From the NCBI GenBank assembly GCA_945788625.1, contig CALZMQ010000035.1, positions 1 through 56,462 of the forward strand: a stretch of 56,462 bases of DNA, read 5' to 3'. The notes beneath the pieces were generated by a model that saw only the letters and a program-made list of their open reading frames with translations, was not told the origin of the DNA and made no database searches. Shown here one piece after another: positions 1-9,911 of the stretch. The stretch comes from an uncultured Woeseiaceae bacterium. GTDB taxonomy: Bacteria > Pseudomonadota > Gammaproteobacteria > Steroidobacterales > Woeseiaceae. Each line of letters starts with the position of its first letter. Position 1 is the stretch's first letter. Position numbers and translations under genes: made by a program.

Positions 1-1740
1 GCCAAGCCAGGCACGACCAGTTTCCGCGATCTCAAGCTATCCGAACCCCTGATTCGAGTGTTGGATGAGATCGGCTATGAAACACCAACACCGATTCAAG
101 GCCAGGCGATACCGCCATTGATGAGCGGCCGGGACATTCTGGGGCATGCACCCACTGGCACTGGAAAGACAGCAGCCTTCGCCTTGCCGTTACTGTCCGG
201 GATTAACGTACAGAACAAGGGCGTTCAGGTTCTTACGCTCACACCGACTCGTGAACTGGCCATTCAAGTGGCCGAAGCGTTTCAGCATTACGCGTCCCAC
301 ATCAAAGGATTTCATGTACTGCCTGTATACGGCGGTCAGGAATATGGCGGTCAAATCCGCCAGCTCAAACGGGGCGTACAGGTTGTCGTTGGAACCCCTG
401 GCCGCCTGATGGATCATATGCGCAAAGGAACTCTGAAGCTCGGCGGTCTGCAGGCCGTGGTCCTGGACGAAGCTGATGAGATGTTACGCATGGGATTCAT
501 TGACGAAGTGGAGTGGATACTCGATCAGACGCCTGACAAACGTCAGATGGCGTTGTTCTCCGCAACAATGCCGAGGCAGGTCGAACGAATAGCGCGGCGC
601 TATCTGAACGATCCCGCGGAAATCTCAATCAAGGCACGCACCGCAACGGCGGAGACCATTCGGCAACGTTATTGGCAGGTGAGTGGCTTCCACAAACTCG
701 ACGCACTGACGCGGATACTCGAAGTTGAGAGCTTCGATGCCATTTTGATGTTTGTGCGCACCAAGACCGCAACAACAGAACTCGCCGAGAAACTCGAGGC
801 CCGGGGATATGCCGCTGCGGCGATGAATGGCGACATGGCCCAGAAGCATCGTGAACAAACCGTCGAGCGGTTGAAGAAAGGGTCAGTGGATATCCTGGTC
901 GCGACCGATGTTGCAGCACGGGGTCTCGACGTAGACAGGATCAGTCATGTCATCAACTACGATGTTCCCTACGACACCGAGGCGTACATTCACCGTATCG
1001 GCCGTACCGGACGCGCAGGGCGACGTGGCGATGCCATCCTGTTCGTCGCACCACGTGAACGACGCATGTTGTCGGCGATTGAAAAAGCAACGCGGCAGAA
1101 AATAGAACAGATGGTGTTGCCGAGCACGGAAGCCGTTAACAACAAGCGCATTGCCGATTTCAAACAGAAGATCACGGATACGCTTAGCCTGGGTGAGCTC
1201 GGATTCATGCAGGGCCTCGTCGAGCAATACCGACAGGAGCACGACGTTCCTGCCGTCGAGATCGCAGCCGCCCTGGCGAAGATGATTATTGGCGACAAGC
1301 CGATGTTGCTGGGTCCCGACAAGGGCAAGGGCAATGGGAGGGCCAAGCCTATCCGCGATGTGGAGGGTGGCGCGGAACGGTACCGGATAGAGGTCGGTCA
1401 CGTGCACGGCGTCAAGCCAGGGAATATCGTCGGTGCTATCGCCAACGAATCGGGCTTGGACGGTGAGCATATCGGCAGTATCGAAATTGAGGCGGAGTAC
1501 AGCCTGGTCGATCTCCCGGTCGGAATGCCGAAAGACATATTCACGGACCTGAAGAGAGTCCGGATTTGCGGTCAGGCGATGGGTATTTCATTGCACGGCG
1601 AAGGCAAGGCTCCGCGAGAGCGAAAAGGCAAGCCGAACCCTAAAGGAAAGCCCAGAGGAAAGCCCCAAGTGAAGTCCAAAGCGAGAGGGAAGTCGAAGCC
1701 TGCGTCACGGAAGGGGAAACCGGGGAAGCGGAGCAGTTAG
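1..1740 (+). CDS. deaD: DEAD-box ATP-dependent RNA helicase (DeaD/CsdA type), 5' end outside window
   Basis: This enzyme unwinds RNA duplexes using ATP and probably acts in ribosome assembly or cold-shock RNA turnover in the cytoplasm. The frame is open from base 1. The first codons already read as the Q-motif region ([10 protein letters not shown], then PTPIQ), so the true start lies upstream and the GTG at 58 is not the start. Visible motifs in order are APTGTGKT (motif I), PTRELAIQ (Ia), GTPGR (Ib), DEAD (II), SAT (III) and [10 protein letters not shown] (VI). After about residue 450 comes a DbpA-like RNA-binding domain ([20 protein letters not shown]), followed by a Lys/Arg/Gly tail typical of DeaD. 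The family assignment is certain; the choice of deaD over another RRM-type paralogue is likely. recQ follows on the same strand. Confidence 0.95.
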   Translation, partial: AKPGTTSFRDLKLSEPLIRVLDEIGYETPTPIQGQAIPPLMSGRDILGHAPTGTGKTAAFALPLLSGINVQNKGVQVLTLTPTRELAIQVAEAFQHYASHIKGFHVLPVYGGQEYGGQIRQLKRGVQVVVGTPGRLMDHMRKGTLKLGGLQAVVLDEADEMLRMGFIDEVEWILDQTPDKRQMALFSATMPRQVERIARRYLNDPAEISIKARTATAETIRQRYWQVSGFHKLDALTRILEVESFDAILMFVRTKTATTELAEKLEARGYAAAAMNGDMAQKHREQTVERLKKGSVDILVATDVAARGLDVDRISHVINYDVPYDTEAYIHRIGRTGRAGRRGDAILFVAPRERRMLSAIEKATRQKIEQMVLPSTEAVNNKRIADFKQKITDTLSLGELGFMQGLVEQYRQEHDVPAVEIAAALAKMIIGDKPMLLGPDKGKGNGRAKPIRDVEGGAERYRIEVGHVHGVKPGNIVGAIANESGLDGEHIGSIEIEAEYSLVDLPVGMPKDIFTDLKRVRICGQAMGISLHGEGKAPRERKGKPNPKGKPRGKPQVKSKARGKSKPASRKGKPGKRSS

Positions 1741-1798
1741 GGGCCGTGAACTCATGTTCGCTAGCCATATTGACGAGTCTCGGGACACAATAGCGCCT

Positions 1799-3613
1799 AT
1801 GGCAACTAGCAGGAGTCTTTCCCCACAGAGGGTTCTGGAAGAGGTCTTCGGCTATCCTGAGTTCCGGGGACAACAGCAGTCGATCATCGAGACCACGTTG
1901 CAGGGTCGCGACTCCCTCGTGATCATGCCGACAGGCGGTGGTAAATCCTTGTGCTACCAGATTCCGGCAATGCTGAGGGAGGGAACCGGTCTCGTCGTCT
2001 CGCCGTTAATTGCACTGATGCAGGACCAGGTCACGGCACTGCGTGAACTCGGCATCGAAGCGGGGTTTCTGAATTCCAGCCAGTCGCCTGACGAGAGGCG
2101 GGAGGTGATGACCAAGCTTCGGCAGGGCAAGTTGCAGCTCTTGTATGTCGCGCCGGAGCGCCTGGTTACCGAGCACACCAAGTCATTGTTACGCAACATA
2201 CCCTTATCAATCATCGCTATTGATGAGGCCCACTGTGTGTCGCAGTGGGGCCATGATTTTCGCAGCGACTATCTGGGGCTGGGTGATCTTGGTGCTTTGT
2301 TCCCCGGGGTTCCGCGCATGGCGGTAACAGCCACTGCCACTGACAAAACGCGGGAGGAAATAGTCGATCGACTCGAGCTTCACGAACCTGAAAGATACGT
2401 CGCGCCATTTGACCGGCCGAATATCGGCTACGCGGTGCAAGTCAAAACCGACGCTCGTGGGCAACTGCTGAAGTTTCTCCAAACGCATCGCGGCGAAGCG
2501 GGGATCGTCTATTGCCTGTCGCGCAAGAAGACAGAGAGCATAGCCAGTTGGTTGTGCGCACAGGGTTTCGAGGCGTTGCCGTACCATGCCGGACTTGCTG
2601 CCGAAGTGCGGGGCGAAAACCAGCGCCGCTTTCTCACTGAGGACGGATTGGTGATCGTCGCGACTATTGCATTCGGAATGGGTATCGATAAGCCGGACGT
2701 GCGCTTCGTTGCCCATCTCGATTTGCCCAAGAGTATTGAGTCTTATTACCAGGAAACCGGCAGAGCCGGCCGGGACGGCGAGCCCGCTGATGCGTGGATG
2801 GTCTACGGCCTGCAAGATGTAGTACGCCTGCGGCAGATGCTCGACGAGTCCCAGGCAGACGAGGAGTACAAGCGTTACGAAGGCTTCAAGCTCGACGCCC
2901 TGTTGGGTTGGTGCGAGGTCACCGGCTGCCGACGTCGGCCGTTACTCGCGTATTTCGGCGATTCGCAAGACAAAGATTGCGGTAATTGTGATGGTTGCTT
3001 GACGCCGGCCAACACCTGGGACGGGGCTGAAGCGGCCCAGAAACTACTGTCGGCTGTTTATCGGTCAGGTCAGCGCTTCGGTGCCGCACATCTTGTCGAT
3101 GTATTGCTGGGAAAAGAGACCGACAAGGTCCTGCAACGTGGACACGATCAGCTCAGCGTCTTCGGAATTGGGAAGGACCTGCCATCGACCACCTGGCGAT
3201 CGGTCGCGCGCCAGTTGATCGTTGCCGGACACTTGCGGTCTGACGCCACGCGTTTTGGTGCGCTGGTCCTGACGGAAACCAGTCGTGGTGTCCTGCGTGG
3301 AGAGACATCATTACAGTTTCGGGAAGATCCGAAACGGTCAGTCGTGGTCTCGAAGCAACCGGCCAGGGAGCGAGTTGTTGCTGACGAGGATTTCGGTCTA
3401 TGGGAGGCGCTTCGCGCGTGCCGGCAGACGCTCGCGAACCAGCACAACGTGCCTGCGTACGTTATTTTTCACGACAAAACTCTGCATGAGATGCTGGCGC
3501 ATCGACCCCAGACGGCCTCGGAGATGCTAGGTATTAGTGGTGTCGGGCAGACCAAGTTGGATCGGTATGGAGAGCAGTTTCTGTCTGTTCTTCGTGAAGG
3601 GGTTGGGGCTTAG
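1799..3613 (+). CDS. recQ: ATP-dependent DNA helicase RecQ
   Basis: RecQ is a 3'-5' DNA helicase of recombination and fork repair. Motifs seen: [10 protein letters not shown] (motif 0), [12 protein letters not shown] (Walker A), [14 protein letters not shown] (motif II plus the aromatic-rich loop) and [10 protein letters not shown] (motif VI). The zinc-binding cysteines ([15 protein letters not shown]) are present. A winged-helix RQC region and a C-terminal HRDC domain ending near [14 protein letters not shown] complete the full RecQ architecture at about 604 residues. I chose ATG 1799 because the family N-terminus begins there; an in-frame ATG at 1754 would add 15 unconserved residues. The gene lies 58 bp after the DEAD-box gene on the same strand and may be cotranscribed. 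Confidence 0.95.
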   Translation: MATSRSLSPQRVLEEVFGYPEFRGQQQSIIETTLQGRDSLVIMPTGGGKSLCYQIPAMLREGTGLVVSPLIALMQDQVTALRELGIEAGFLNSSQSPDERREVMTKLRQGKLQLLYVAPERLVTEHTKSLLRNIPLSIIAIDEAHCVSQWGHDFRSDYLGLGDLGALFPGVPRMAVTATATDKTREEIVDRLELHEPERYVAPFDRPNIGYAVQVKTDARGQLLKFLQTHRGEAGIVYCLSRKKTESIASWLCAQGFEALPYHAGLAAEVRGENQRRFLTEDGLVIVATIAFGMGIDKPDVRFVAHLDLPKSIESYYQETGRAGRDGEPADAWMVYGLQDVVRLRQMLDESQADEEYKRYEGFKLDALLGWCEVTGCRRRPLLAYFGDSQDKDCGNCDGCLTPANTWDGAEAAQKLLSAVYRSGQRFGAAHLVDVLLGKETDKVLQRGHDQLSVFGIGKDLPSTTWRSVARQLIVAGHLRSDATRFGALVLTETSRGVLRGETSLQFREDPKRSVVVSKQPARERVVADEDFGLWEALRACRQTLANQHNVPAYVIFHDKTLHEMLAHRPQTASEMLGISGVGQTKLDRYGEQFLSVLREGVGA

Positions 3614-3818
3614 GGGTATTGCCGAGGCGAGATTGGGTGTGCCGGAGGAGATACGGCGGGAGGTGCAGAAGCGGATCGATAAGGCGTTACTCGAGACCCT
3701 TCAGCGATTCGCGCTGCGGACTGGAAATCCGCGTGTCGGTGCTTTGCTCGATTCGTATCGTCAGATTGACGTATCTCAACTATCCAGGCGTCGGCCCGGC
3801 CGTCGTGCCAGCGCGTAA
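3594..3818 (+). CDS. possible small protein, unknown function
   Basis: A short open frame overlaps the last codons of recQ and the 3' end of the convergent DUF6455 gene. Its middle reads as a plausible charged amphipathic helix ([20 protein letters not shown]), and the end is Arg-rich. GTG 3594 and GTG 3639 are possible starts, neither with a clear ribosome-binding site. It could equally be chance coding in the recQ tail. A sequence resembling a tRNA anticodon arm (3715-3731) lies inside it, which argues for caution. Confidence 0.25.
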   Translation: MKGLGLRGIAEARLGVPEEIRREVQKRIDKALLETLQRFALRTGNPRVGALLDSYRQIDVSQLSRRRPGRRASA

Positions 3819-4150
3819 GTTACCCGGCGCTGGCTGGCTTCTGCGGCAGCCCTGAAGCGGGCGGCATTCGGGCAGAAGTCGTTTCCCGGCACCGTCTCAC
3901 CATTCAGCCAGCGATCGCATGTCTCGGGTGCCGGGCAACACCGGCAGCGCCTGCGCGCATCCTGCATGTCTATTTCGAGAAGTTGGTTCGCGTTCCTGGC
4001 CGTCGTTTCGTCAATTCCGCAGGTCAGCATCATGCGATACATACGGCGATTGGACGCGACCGCGTGAAGCCCGTGGCGAATGACAATCATCAAGCCGACA
4101 ACACCGATGATGACTGACGTAGCTGTGACATAGGATTCGACGCCGTCCAT
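3776..4150 (-). CDS. DUF6455 family small membrane protein with cysteine motif
   Basis: A 124-residue protein of unknown function. One N-terminal membrane helix (VTATSVIIGVVGLMIVI) is followed by a helical segment and a cysteine-rich motif (RRCRCCPAPETCDRWL, then FCPNAARF). This pattern is characteristic of the DUF6455 proteins of proteobacteria. ATG 4150 is chosen because AGGAGG sits five to six bases upstream; an upstream TTG extension to 4225 has no such support. The cysteines could bind a metal or an Fe-S cluster, which is inference. Confidence 0.75.
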   Translation of the reverse strand: MDGVESYVTATSVIIGVVGLMIVIRHGLHAVASNRRMYRMMLTCGIDETTARNANQLLEIDMQDARRRCRCCPAPETCDRWLNGETVPGNDFCPNAARFRAAAEASQRRVTYALARRPGRRLDS

Positions 4151-4407
4151 ATTCCCTCCTACGTGCGAGCATGCGACAAAGCCGCGCGCCTCGTCACTAT
4201 GCACATTGTCATTTGAGCTGGTCACTCATGTCTACGAAGTGGGTCTCAGTTCTTCAATCAGCTGTTCACTGGCGCGGCGTTCGCGCATTTCGTGCGACGG
4301 GCTATCGGTGAATACGGCTTGGAATCTTAATGAATTTGTCGAACAATGCCTGTTCGCGTCCGTCAGGATGTTCAATATCCGAATCCTCACTATAAGCAGG
4401 GCTCGTC

Positions 4408-6594
4408 ATGGCTAAAGCAGGCAAAAAGAACGATTCGTCCCAGACGTCGACGATAATCTACACGCTCACCGACGAAGCGCCATTGCTCGCGACCTACTCG
4501 CTGCTGCCGATCATTCGCACGTTCACCGGGCCGGCCGGTATCGAGGTTAGCGAGTGTGATATTTCACTGGCGGCACGCATCCTTGCCGAGTTCCCCGATT
4601 ACCTCGAGGAAGAGCAGAAGGTCGCCAATAACCTCGCTGAACTGGGCCGCCTGACCCAGCTACCGGACACCAGCATCATAAAATTGCCGAATATCAGCGC
4701 GTCGGTACCGCAGCTGACTAACGCTGTCGCCGAGCTGCAGTCGAAGGGCTACGGAATCCCGGATTACCCGGAAGACCCGGCTACCGACGATGAAGCCGCG
4801 ATCAAGCAGCGCTATGGCAAGGTGCTCGGCAGCGCCGTAAACCCGGTCTTGCGCGAGGGTAACTCGGACCGTCGTGCGCCCGCGGCGGTCAAGCGCTACG
4901 CACGCAAACATCCGCACCCGATGGAGAAGTGGAGCCAGGCGTCGCGTTCGCACGTCTCGCACATGCACGGTGGCGATTTCTATTCCAGCGAGAAGTCCCT
5001 GACCATGGGCCAATCCTGCAACGTCTCCATGGTCCTGGAGACGAAGAGTGGCAAGTCGATCGTACTGAAAGAGAGCGTCCCGGTGGACAAGGACGAAATC
5101 ATCGACAGCATGTTCATGAGCAAGAAAGCGCTGTGCGATTTCTATGAAGAGCAGATGCAGGACGCCTACGAGACCGGCGTGATGTTTTCGCTGCACGTCA
5201 AGGCAACCATGATGAAAGTCTCGCACCCGATCGTCTTCGGTCATGCGGTCAAGGTCTTTTACAAGGACGCGTTTGCGAAGCACGGCAAACTCTTCGACGA
5301 ACTCGGCGTCAACGTCAACAATGGCCTGGCCAGCATTTACGACAAGATTACGACGCTGCCCGGGACGCAGCTCGAAGAGATCGTCAACGATATTCACGCC
5401 TGTCACGCGCACCGCCCGGAGCTGGCGATGGTCGATTCGGCCAAGGGTATCTCCAACTTCCATGTCCCCAGCGATGTCATCGTCGACGCCTCGATGCCGG
5501 CGATGATCCGCAACGGCGGCAAGATGTGGGGCGCTGACGGCCGTCCCAAAGACACCAAGGCGGTCATACCGGAGAGCACGTTCGCACGCATCTACCAGGA
5601 GATGATCAACTTCTGCAAAACCCACGGAGCGTTTGACCCGACCACGATGGGTACGGTACCCAACGTGGGCCTGATGGCCAAGAAAGCGGAGGAGTACGGT
5701 TCGCACGACAAGACCTTCGAGATTCCCGAGGACGGTGTCGCGAACATCGTTGATGAGCAGGGCACGGTGCTGATCGAGCAAAACGTCGAAGAGGACGATA
5801 TCTGGCGCATGTGCCAGGTCAAGGACGATGCGATTCGCGACTGGGTCAAGCTTGCCGTGACCCGCGCACGCTTGTCCGGCATGCCCGTCGTATTCTGGCT
5901 CGACGAATATCGCCCGCACGAGGCCGAACTGATCACGAAGGTCCAGACCTACCTCGAGGATCACGACACCGACGGGCTCGACATCCAGATCATGTCGCAG
6001 ACCCGCGCCATGCGTTACACGCTGGAGCGTGTGATTCGCGGCAAGGACACGATCTCCGCAACCGGCAACATCCTGCGTGATTACCTCACGGACCTGTTTC
6101 CTATCATGGAACTGGGCACCAGTGCCAAGATGCTCTCGATCGTGCCGTTGATGGCCGGCGGCGGCTTGTTCGAAACAGGTGCTGGCGGTTCCGCGCCCAA
6201 ACACGTGAAACAGCTGGTTGAGGAGAATCACCTGCGCTGGGATTCGCTCGGCGAATTTCTCGCCCTGGCGGTCGCAATCGAGGACCTTGCCCACAAGACG
6301 GGCAACCGCAAGGCCAGGATCCTTGCCAATAATCGCGGCAGCCATTTCTATCTCACCCTGTATTGGGCGCAGGAACTTGCGACACAGGATGCCGATGCCG
6401 AATTGCAGGCGCACTTTGCGCCGCTGGTCCAGTCATTGACAGAGAACGAAGAGAAGATCGTCGACGAGATGAATTCCGTTCAGGGGACGAGTGTAGACAT
6501 TGGCGGCTACTATATTCCCGACGCGGAGACGACCACGGCAGTGATGCGCCCCAGCGCCACCTTCAACGCAGCCCTGGCTACGATGCAGGGGTAA
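4408..6594 (+). CDS. icd: Isocitrate dehydrogenase (NADP+), monomeric type
   Basis: This enzyme oxidatively decarboxylates isocitrate to 2-oxoglutarate with NADP+ in the TCA cycle. The 728 residues match the monomeric 80-kDa family (usual length about 740) rather than the dimeric Icd. Family signatures include the start [19 protein letters not shown] and the segments [39 protein letters not shown] and MEAGSAPKH-like [11 protein letters not shown] near the C-terminus. The Shine-Dalgarno sequence before ATG 4408 is weak. It is a stand-alone gene between the DUF6455 gene and a convergent small gene. Confidence 0.95.
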   Translation: MAKAGKKNDSSQTSTIIYTLTDEAPLLATYSLLPIIRTFTGPAGIEVSECDISLAARILAEFPDYLEEEQKVANNLAELGRLTQLPDTSIIKLPNISASVPQLTNAVAELQSKGYGIPDYPEDPATDDEAAIKQRYGKVLGSAVNPVLREGNSDRRAPAAVKRYARKHPHPMEKWSQASRSHVSHMHGGDFYSSEKSLTMGQSCNVSMVLETKSGKSIVLKESVPVDKDEIIDSMFMSKKALCDFYEEQMQDAYETGVMFSLHVKATMMKVSHPIVFGHAVKVFYKDAFAKHGKLFDELGVNVNNGLASIYDKITTLPGTQLEEIVNDIHACHAHRPELAMVDSAKGISNFHVPSDVIVDASMPAMIRNGGKMWGADGRPKDTKAVIPESTFARIYQEMINFCKTHGAFDPTTMGTVPNVGLMAKKAEEYGSHDKTFEIPEDGVANIVDEQGTVLIEQNVEEDDIWRMCQVKDDAIRDWVKLAVTRARLSGMPVVFWLDEYRPHEAELITKVQTYLEDHDTDGLDIQIMSQTRAMRYTLERVIRGKDTISATGNILRDYLTDLFPIMELGTSAKMLSIVPLMAGGGLFETGAGGSAPKHVKQLVEENHLRWDSLGEFLALAVAIEDLAHKTGNRKARILANNRGSHFYLTLYWAQELATQDADAELQAHFAPLVQSLTENEEKIVDEMNSVQGTSVDIGGYYIPDAETTTAVMRPSATFNAALATMQG

Positions 6595-6650
6595 AGGCGC
6601 ACATGACGCGCACCAGCAGGTGCATAAACTCGGAGGACCAGTGCGGCCGC

Positions 6651-7010
6651 CTACCCGGTTACGCGGAACGGACCGAATTCCATTGTTACGTTGTCTTGCC
6701 GCCCCGTGACGGGATCGGGCGCGTCGAAATCCACTTCGGGAAAGATCTCGGAACGGAACACTTCATTGCCGTGCTCCGTGATAAGGAAATAGAGGTCGGG
6801 CTTCCGCTCACCGATCGAGTCGATGGAGAGTATCTGGGATGCCGAAAACAGGAACTCGGCAACGCCGTCCTCACTGAGTGAGGCTGAACCCAGTTTGTCA
6901 TCGAGCAGGCGGTCCTTATCGAGCAGCGCAACTGTGTATTCAGATCCAAAAAACGGCCGGCCTTCGGCGTTCTCGAACCTGGCGATAACCTTAAAAAATT
7001 CAGCTGGCAT
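6651..7010 (-). CDS. hypothetical protein, 119 aa, probably an all-beta cytoplasmic protein
   Basis: I do not recognise this family. The protein starts MPAEFFKVIARFEN and has alternating hydrophobic residues suggesting a beta-sandwich. It has no signal peptide and no membrane helix. It lies convergent to icd and divergent from the esterase gene at 7096. The codon pattern and lack of a better competing frame make it a likely real gene. Confidence 0.6.
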   Translation of the reverse strand: MPAEFFKVIARFENAEGRPFFGSEYTVALLDKDRLLDDKLGSASLSEDGVAEFLFSASQILSIDSIGERKPDLYFLITEHGNEVFRSEIFPEVDFDAPDPVTGRQDNVTMEFGPFRVTG

Positions 7011-7095
7011 AGTTCTCAGACAGCTCCCGTAGCTTGCCGCAACCGGCTTTCGTGAAAATCGGTCAGTAATGGTAGCAGGATGCTATCGTAAGGGC

Positions 7096-7908
7096 ATGCG
7101 CTCGATTTTGATACTGCTCCTGGTGACCCTTTGCCTGCCTGTCGCTGCGGACGATTTCGACCCCAGCCACCTGCAAAGTCTCGACAACACCCGGTATCAC
7201 GAGGTCCGCGACGAAACGATCGGCCGCAGTTTTCACGTGTACGTCAAGGTGCCGGCCACCGCAGACGGCACGAACGTCTCGTATCCCACAATCTATGTCC
7301 TTGATGGTGGCAACCTGTTTCCGCTCATCGCGAGTTACCACGATTACCTGCGCTTAGGGCTCGCAGTGCCCGATGCAATCATTGTCGGAATTTCCTATGG
7401 CGCCAACGATTTCGCCGGTGGCAATTACCGGAGCACCGACTACACAGCACCTTCCGAGGAGCGCGACTACTGGGGTGGTGCAGAGGCTTTCCGTGATTTC
7501 CTGGAGAAGAAACTCATCCCGTTGATCGAGGACAGTTACCCGGTACGCGCCGATCGACGTGTAATCTTCGGCCAATCACTGGGCGGACAGTTCGTGCTTT
7601 TTACGGCGCAGACAAGACCCTCGTTATTCTGGGGTCATATCGTAAGCAACCCGGCACTGCACCGAAATCTCGATTTCTTTCTCGAAACCGACCCGGATGT
7701 CGACTCTGGCGCGCAGTTGTTTTTCGCGACCGCGACCGGAGACGATCCACGCTTCCGTGAGCCGGCGCTCGCCTGGATTGAGCACTGGTCCGCCACCAGT
7801 CAGAGACCCTGGACGCTAAAGGTCGAGCACCTGGCCGGCCATTCGCACATGTCCGCGCCACCAGCCAGCTACCGGCTCGGCACGCAATGGCTGTTCAGAA
7901 ACGATTAG
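7096..7908 (+). CDS. secreted alpha/beta-hydrolase esterase (COG2819, IroE/Fes-like)
   Basis: An exported serine hydrolase of the esterase-D / siderophore-esterase-like group. The N-terminus from ATG 7096 (MRSILILLLVTLCLPVAA) is a clear signal peptide; the earlier frame start at 7069 would hide it. The strand and oxyanion region is YPTIYVLDGGNLFP. The nucleophile elbow is FGQSLGGQF with Ser in GQSLG, and the likely catalytic His lies in GHSHMS near the C-terminus. The family hydrolyses esters such as ferric-siderophore trilactones or acyl esters, but the substrate here is unknown. The fecIR-TonB receptor cassette about 1 kb away makes a role in siderophore processing possible, though the genes are not cotranscribed. 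Confidence 0.8.
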   Translation: MRSILILLLVTLCLPVAADDFDPSHLQSLDNTRYHEVRDETIGRSFHVYVKVPATADGTNVSYPTIYVLDGGNLFPLIASYHDYLRLGLAVPDAIIVGISYGANDFAGGNYRSTDYTAPSEERDYWGGAEAFRDFLEKKLIPLIEDSYPVRADRRVIFGQSLGGQFVLFTAQTRPSLFWGHIVSNPALHRNLDFFLETDPDVDSGAQLFFATATGDDPRFREPALAWIEHWSATSQRPWTLKVEHLAGHSHMSAPPASYRLGTQWLFRND

Positions 7909-7941
7909 GCGCTCGCGAATTCGCACATCTGGAAACTGCTC

Positions 7942-8032
7942 AAAAAAGGTGTCAGACCCCTTTTTTGCTGGGAAACGACGATGGACTCAAACTCGTGATG
8001 ACTGCATAAAAAAGGGGTCTGACACCTTTTTT
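7942..8032. repeat. perfect 25-bp inverted repeat, REP/MITE-like, between convergent genes
   Basis: Arms at 7942-7966 and 8008-8032 are exact reverse complements separated by 41 bp. The core reads GGTGTCAGACCCC, flanked by A6 and T6 runs. Each arm is itself an imperfect hairpin. It lies exactly between the convergent ends of the esterase and the phosphatase genes and could act as a two-way terminator. Such GGGGTCTGAC repeats are commonly found in gammaproteobacteria near REP-associated transposases; none is present here. Confidence 0.8.
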
Positions 8033-8044
8033 GGATCCCGACGT

Positions 8045-9853
8045 TCATCGGCCTGAGTGCTCGATTAGCGCGTCCCGGCGCCTGGCGAGCGCTCTCAAGC
8101 GGCGCCTGTCCAGCACGTCGCCGAGTTTTTTGCGAAGTCTTTCGTCATCCAGTTCGAGCAGCGCTGTACGCCATTGATCGCCAATCGTAACGTCAACGTT
8201 TGCCAGGTAAGCTGGCCAGTCCTTCCTGGTGTTGAACGATTGCTCGTGGTCTACCAGTATCAACTGCCAGTCATCCGGACTGTACAACATGGATAGCGGC
8301 GATCGTGCCGGGTTGTGGATAAGCGCATCAAAGACATGCATTGCGCGCCATTGCTTGTCCAGCGAACACGCCGCACCGCCTCCCATGCCGTCGGCGACAC
8401 GATCACGTTCACTTAGCGCCGCCGCCGGCACAAACTGCAATGTGCCTTGTACGCCGGCGATCTCACGACGTACGGTCACAGGGACCATGTCCTGGCCCAG
8501 CATGCGATCCAGCCTGTATGCGGCCAGTTCGGGCGCGAATGTCGTATCCTTCGGCAGCGCGTTGAAATAGGCCAGCACCGTCTCATTGCCGGACTCGACT
8601 TGTACGAATCTCCAGGCCCCATCGTCCTGACCTACATTGGTGACAGCCCCGCTAGTCAGAATGTCTGCCAGTGCATCGTCATCGATAGTCCTGGACTCGT
8701 AACCAACGCGTCTTGGCGCAACGACCGGCGACAAACCTGTTTCGCCAAGTTCACTGATGACAGAGAGGGCATTTCCCTCGATAACCAGTGCATACCCGCG
8801 CCCCCCGTAAACCGGCTCCAGAATTCCCGTATTGATTTCGAGAATTCGACCGTTGATGCGCTGCTGCACACGACGTGTAACTGTCGTCGTGTGTCCGATC
8901 GCCGCGCGCGTTGCGCCGACTCTACTCAGCGCCGTATCCAGTGCATCTCCCTCAATGAGACCGCTGCAAACCGAACTACCGCGATACCACAACGGGCCGT
9001 CCGGTGTATTTAAGGGTGAGTTTCTATGGTCAATGACAATTTGCGCAGCCGTCACAAGCACATCGTCAAACTGTCCGGCCTCCATTTTTTTCGCGAGTAT
9101 CGCTGGCTGGTCGCGGAACCGGTCTGTCGGGCTCAAAATACCCGCGTCCTCCACCGTTGACAGTGCGGCCATGAAGTTGAGCAAATCCTCTTTTAGCGTG
9201 CCGTTGACGCCGGCAAGCCCATATTCGGCAACATACGGCGGCACACCGCCGTGCACGAACGCGGTATCGTTGATCACGACCATCAGCGGTTTCTGCAGCA
9301 GCCACTTGCCGTAGAAGCCGTTTATTCGAAACGCACGTCGATGCCCGAAGAACCCCGGTGGGGCCTTCTCATCAAAGGCAGATCTCACAGTCTGATCGTC
9401 GGCGTCCGCCGGTTTGCCGGCACGAAACCGCTGGTACCAAAGTTCACGTTCATCGACCGATTCGCCATCCAGAAACGCAGCGTATTCTTCATCGGAAACA
9501 TAACGAAGATCGCCAATCAGGTTCATTACCTCATGATTGCCAAGTAGTTGATGTACGCGACCGCCGGCACGAGGCGCCTCATGCTCCAGCCGCATGATGA
9601 GGTCCATCGTACGGCGCGAGTCCGGACCGCGGTCGAGCAGGTCGCCCGTAATTACGAGGTGAGTCTTGCCACCGCTCCAGGCAAGGCTACGATCGATTAC
9701 ATTGGATTCTTGAAGCGTCGTGACCAGCGCATCGTACGCGCCGTGAATATCACTGACCGCAACGATTCGATCGACGTCCGTAAAACGCCACTCATCCGCT
9801 TGTGCCGATGGCAGTGAAACGCAGAAAAAAAACAGCCACGCAAGCAAAGGCAC
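8045..9853 (-). CDS. exported calcineurin-like phosphatase fused to a FAM20/HipA-like kinase-fold domain
   Basis: The N-terminal half is a metallophosphoesterase of the Shewanella-like phosphatase type. Metal motifs are VSDIHG, GDLLDRGPDS and LLGNHE, with a later His in IGHTTTVT. The C-terminal roughly 200 residues (after AYFNALPKD) resemble bacterial kinase-fold proteins related to FAM20, PI3/4-kinase and HipA: ELAAYRLDRMLGQDMVPVTV, then MHVFDALIHN, then LILVDHEQSF. The usual catalytic Asp/Asn after the Asn (NTDRHxxN) reads HNPARSPLS, so the domain may be a pseudokinase. GTG 9853 gives a clean signal peptide (MPLLAWLFFFCVSLPSAQA). TTG 9922 is an alternative that overlaps the upstream receptor gene by 11 bp, so translational coupling is possible. 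Predicted location is the periplasm. Confidence 0.8.
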   Translation of the reverse strand: MPLLAWLFFFCVSLPSAQADEWRFTDVDRIVAVSDIHGAYDALVTTLQESNVIDRSLAWSGGKTHLVITGDLLDRGPDSRRTMDLIMRLEHEAPRAGGRVHQLLGNHEVMNLIGDLRYVSDEEYAAFLDGESVDERELWYQRFRAGKPADADDQTVRSAFDEKAPPGFFGHRRAFRINGFYGKWLLQKPLMVVINDTAFVHGGVPPYVAEYGLAGVNGTLKEDLLNFMAALSTVEDAGILSPTDRFRDQPAILAKKMEAGQFDDVLVTAAQIVIDHRNSPLNTPDGPLWYRGSSVCSGLIEGDALDTALSRVGATRAAIGHTTTVTRRVQQRINGRILEINTGILEPVYGGRGYALVIEGNALSVISELGETGLSPVVAPRRVGYESRTIDDDALADILTSGAVTNVGQDDGAWRFVQVESGNETVLAYFNALPKDTTFAPELAAYRLDRMLGQDMVPVTVRREIAGVQGTLQFVPAAALSERDRVADGMGGGAACSLDKQWRAMHVFDALIHNPARSPLSMLYSPDDWQLILVDHEQSFNTRKDWPAYLANVDVTIGDQWRTALLELDDERLRKKLGDVLDRRRLRALARRRDALIEHSGR

Positions 9854-9911
9854 ACCGGACCAGTTGCCTGGCCGATGTGCCCTGCAGACTCGACTCTCTG
9901 CGTCGAATACG

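Noticed and set aside
3715..3731. Perfect 5-bp stem and 7-base loop like a tRNA-Ser anticodon arm
   Set aside because: No D-arm, acceptor stem or CCA end fits around it, and it lies next to or inside a possible coding frame; mentioned only as a weak match to the scar at 47602.
4660..6414. 584-codon open frame antisense to isocitrate dehydrogenase
   Set aside because: It is a high-GC shadow of a certain enzyme gene; the residue composition is low in recognisable motifs and rich in His/Arg/Val, as expected for antisense frames.
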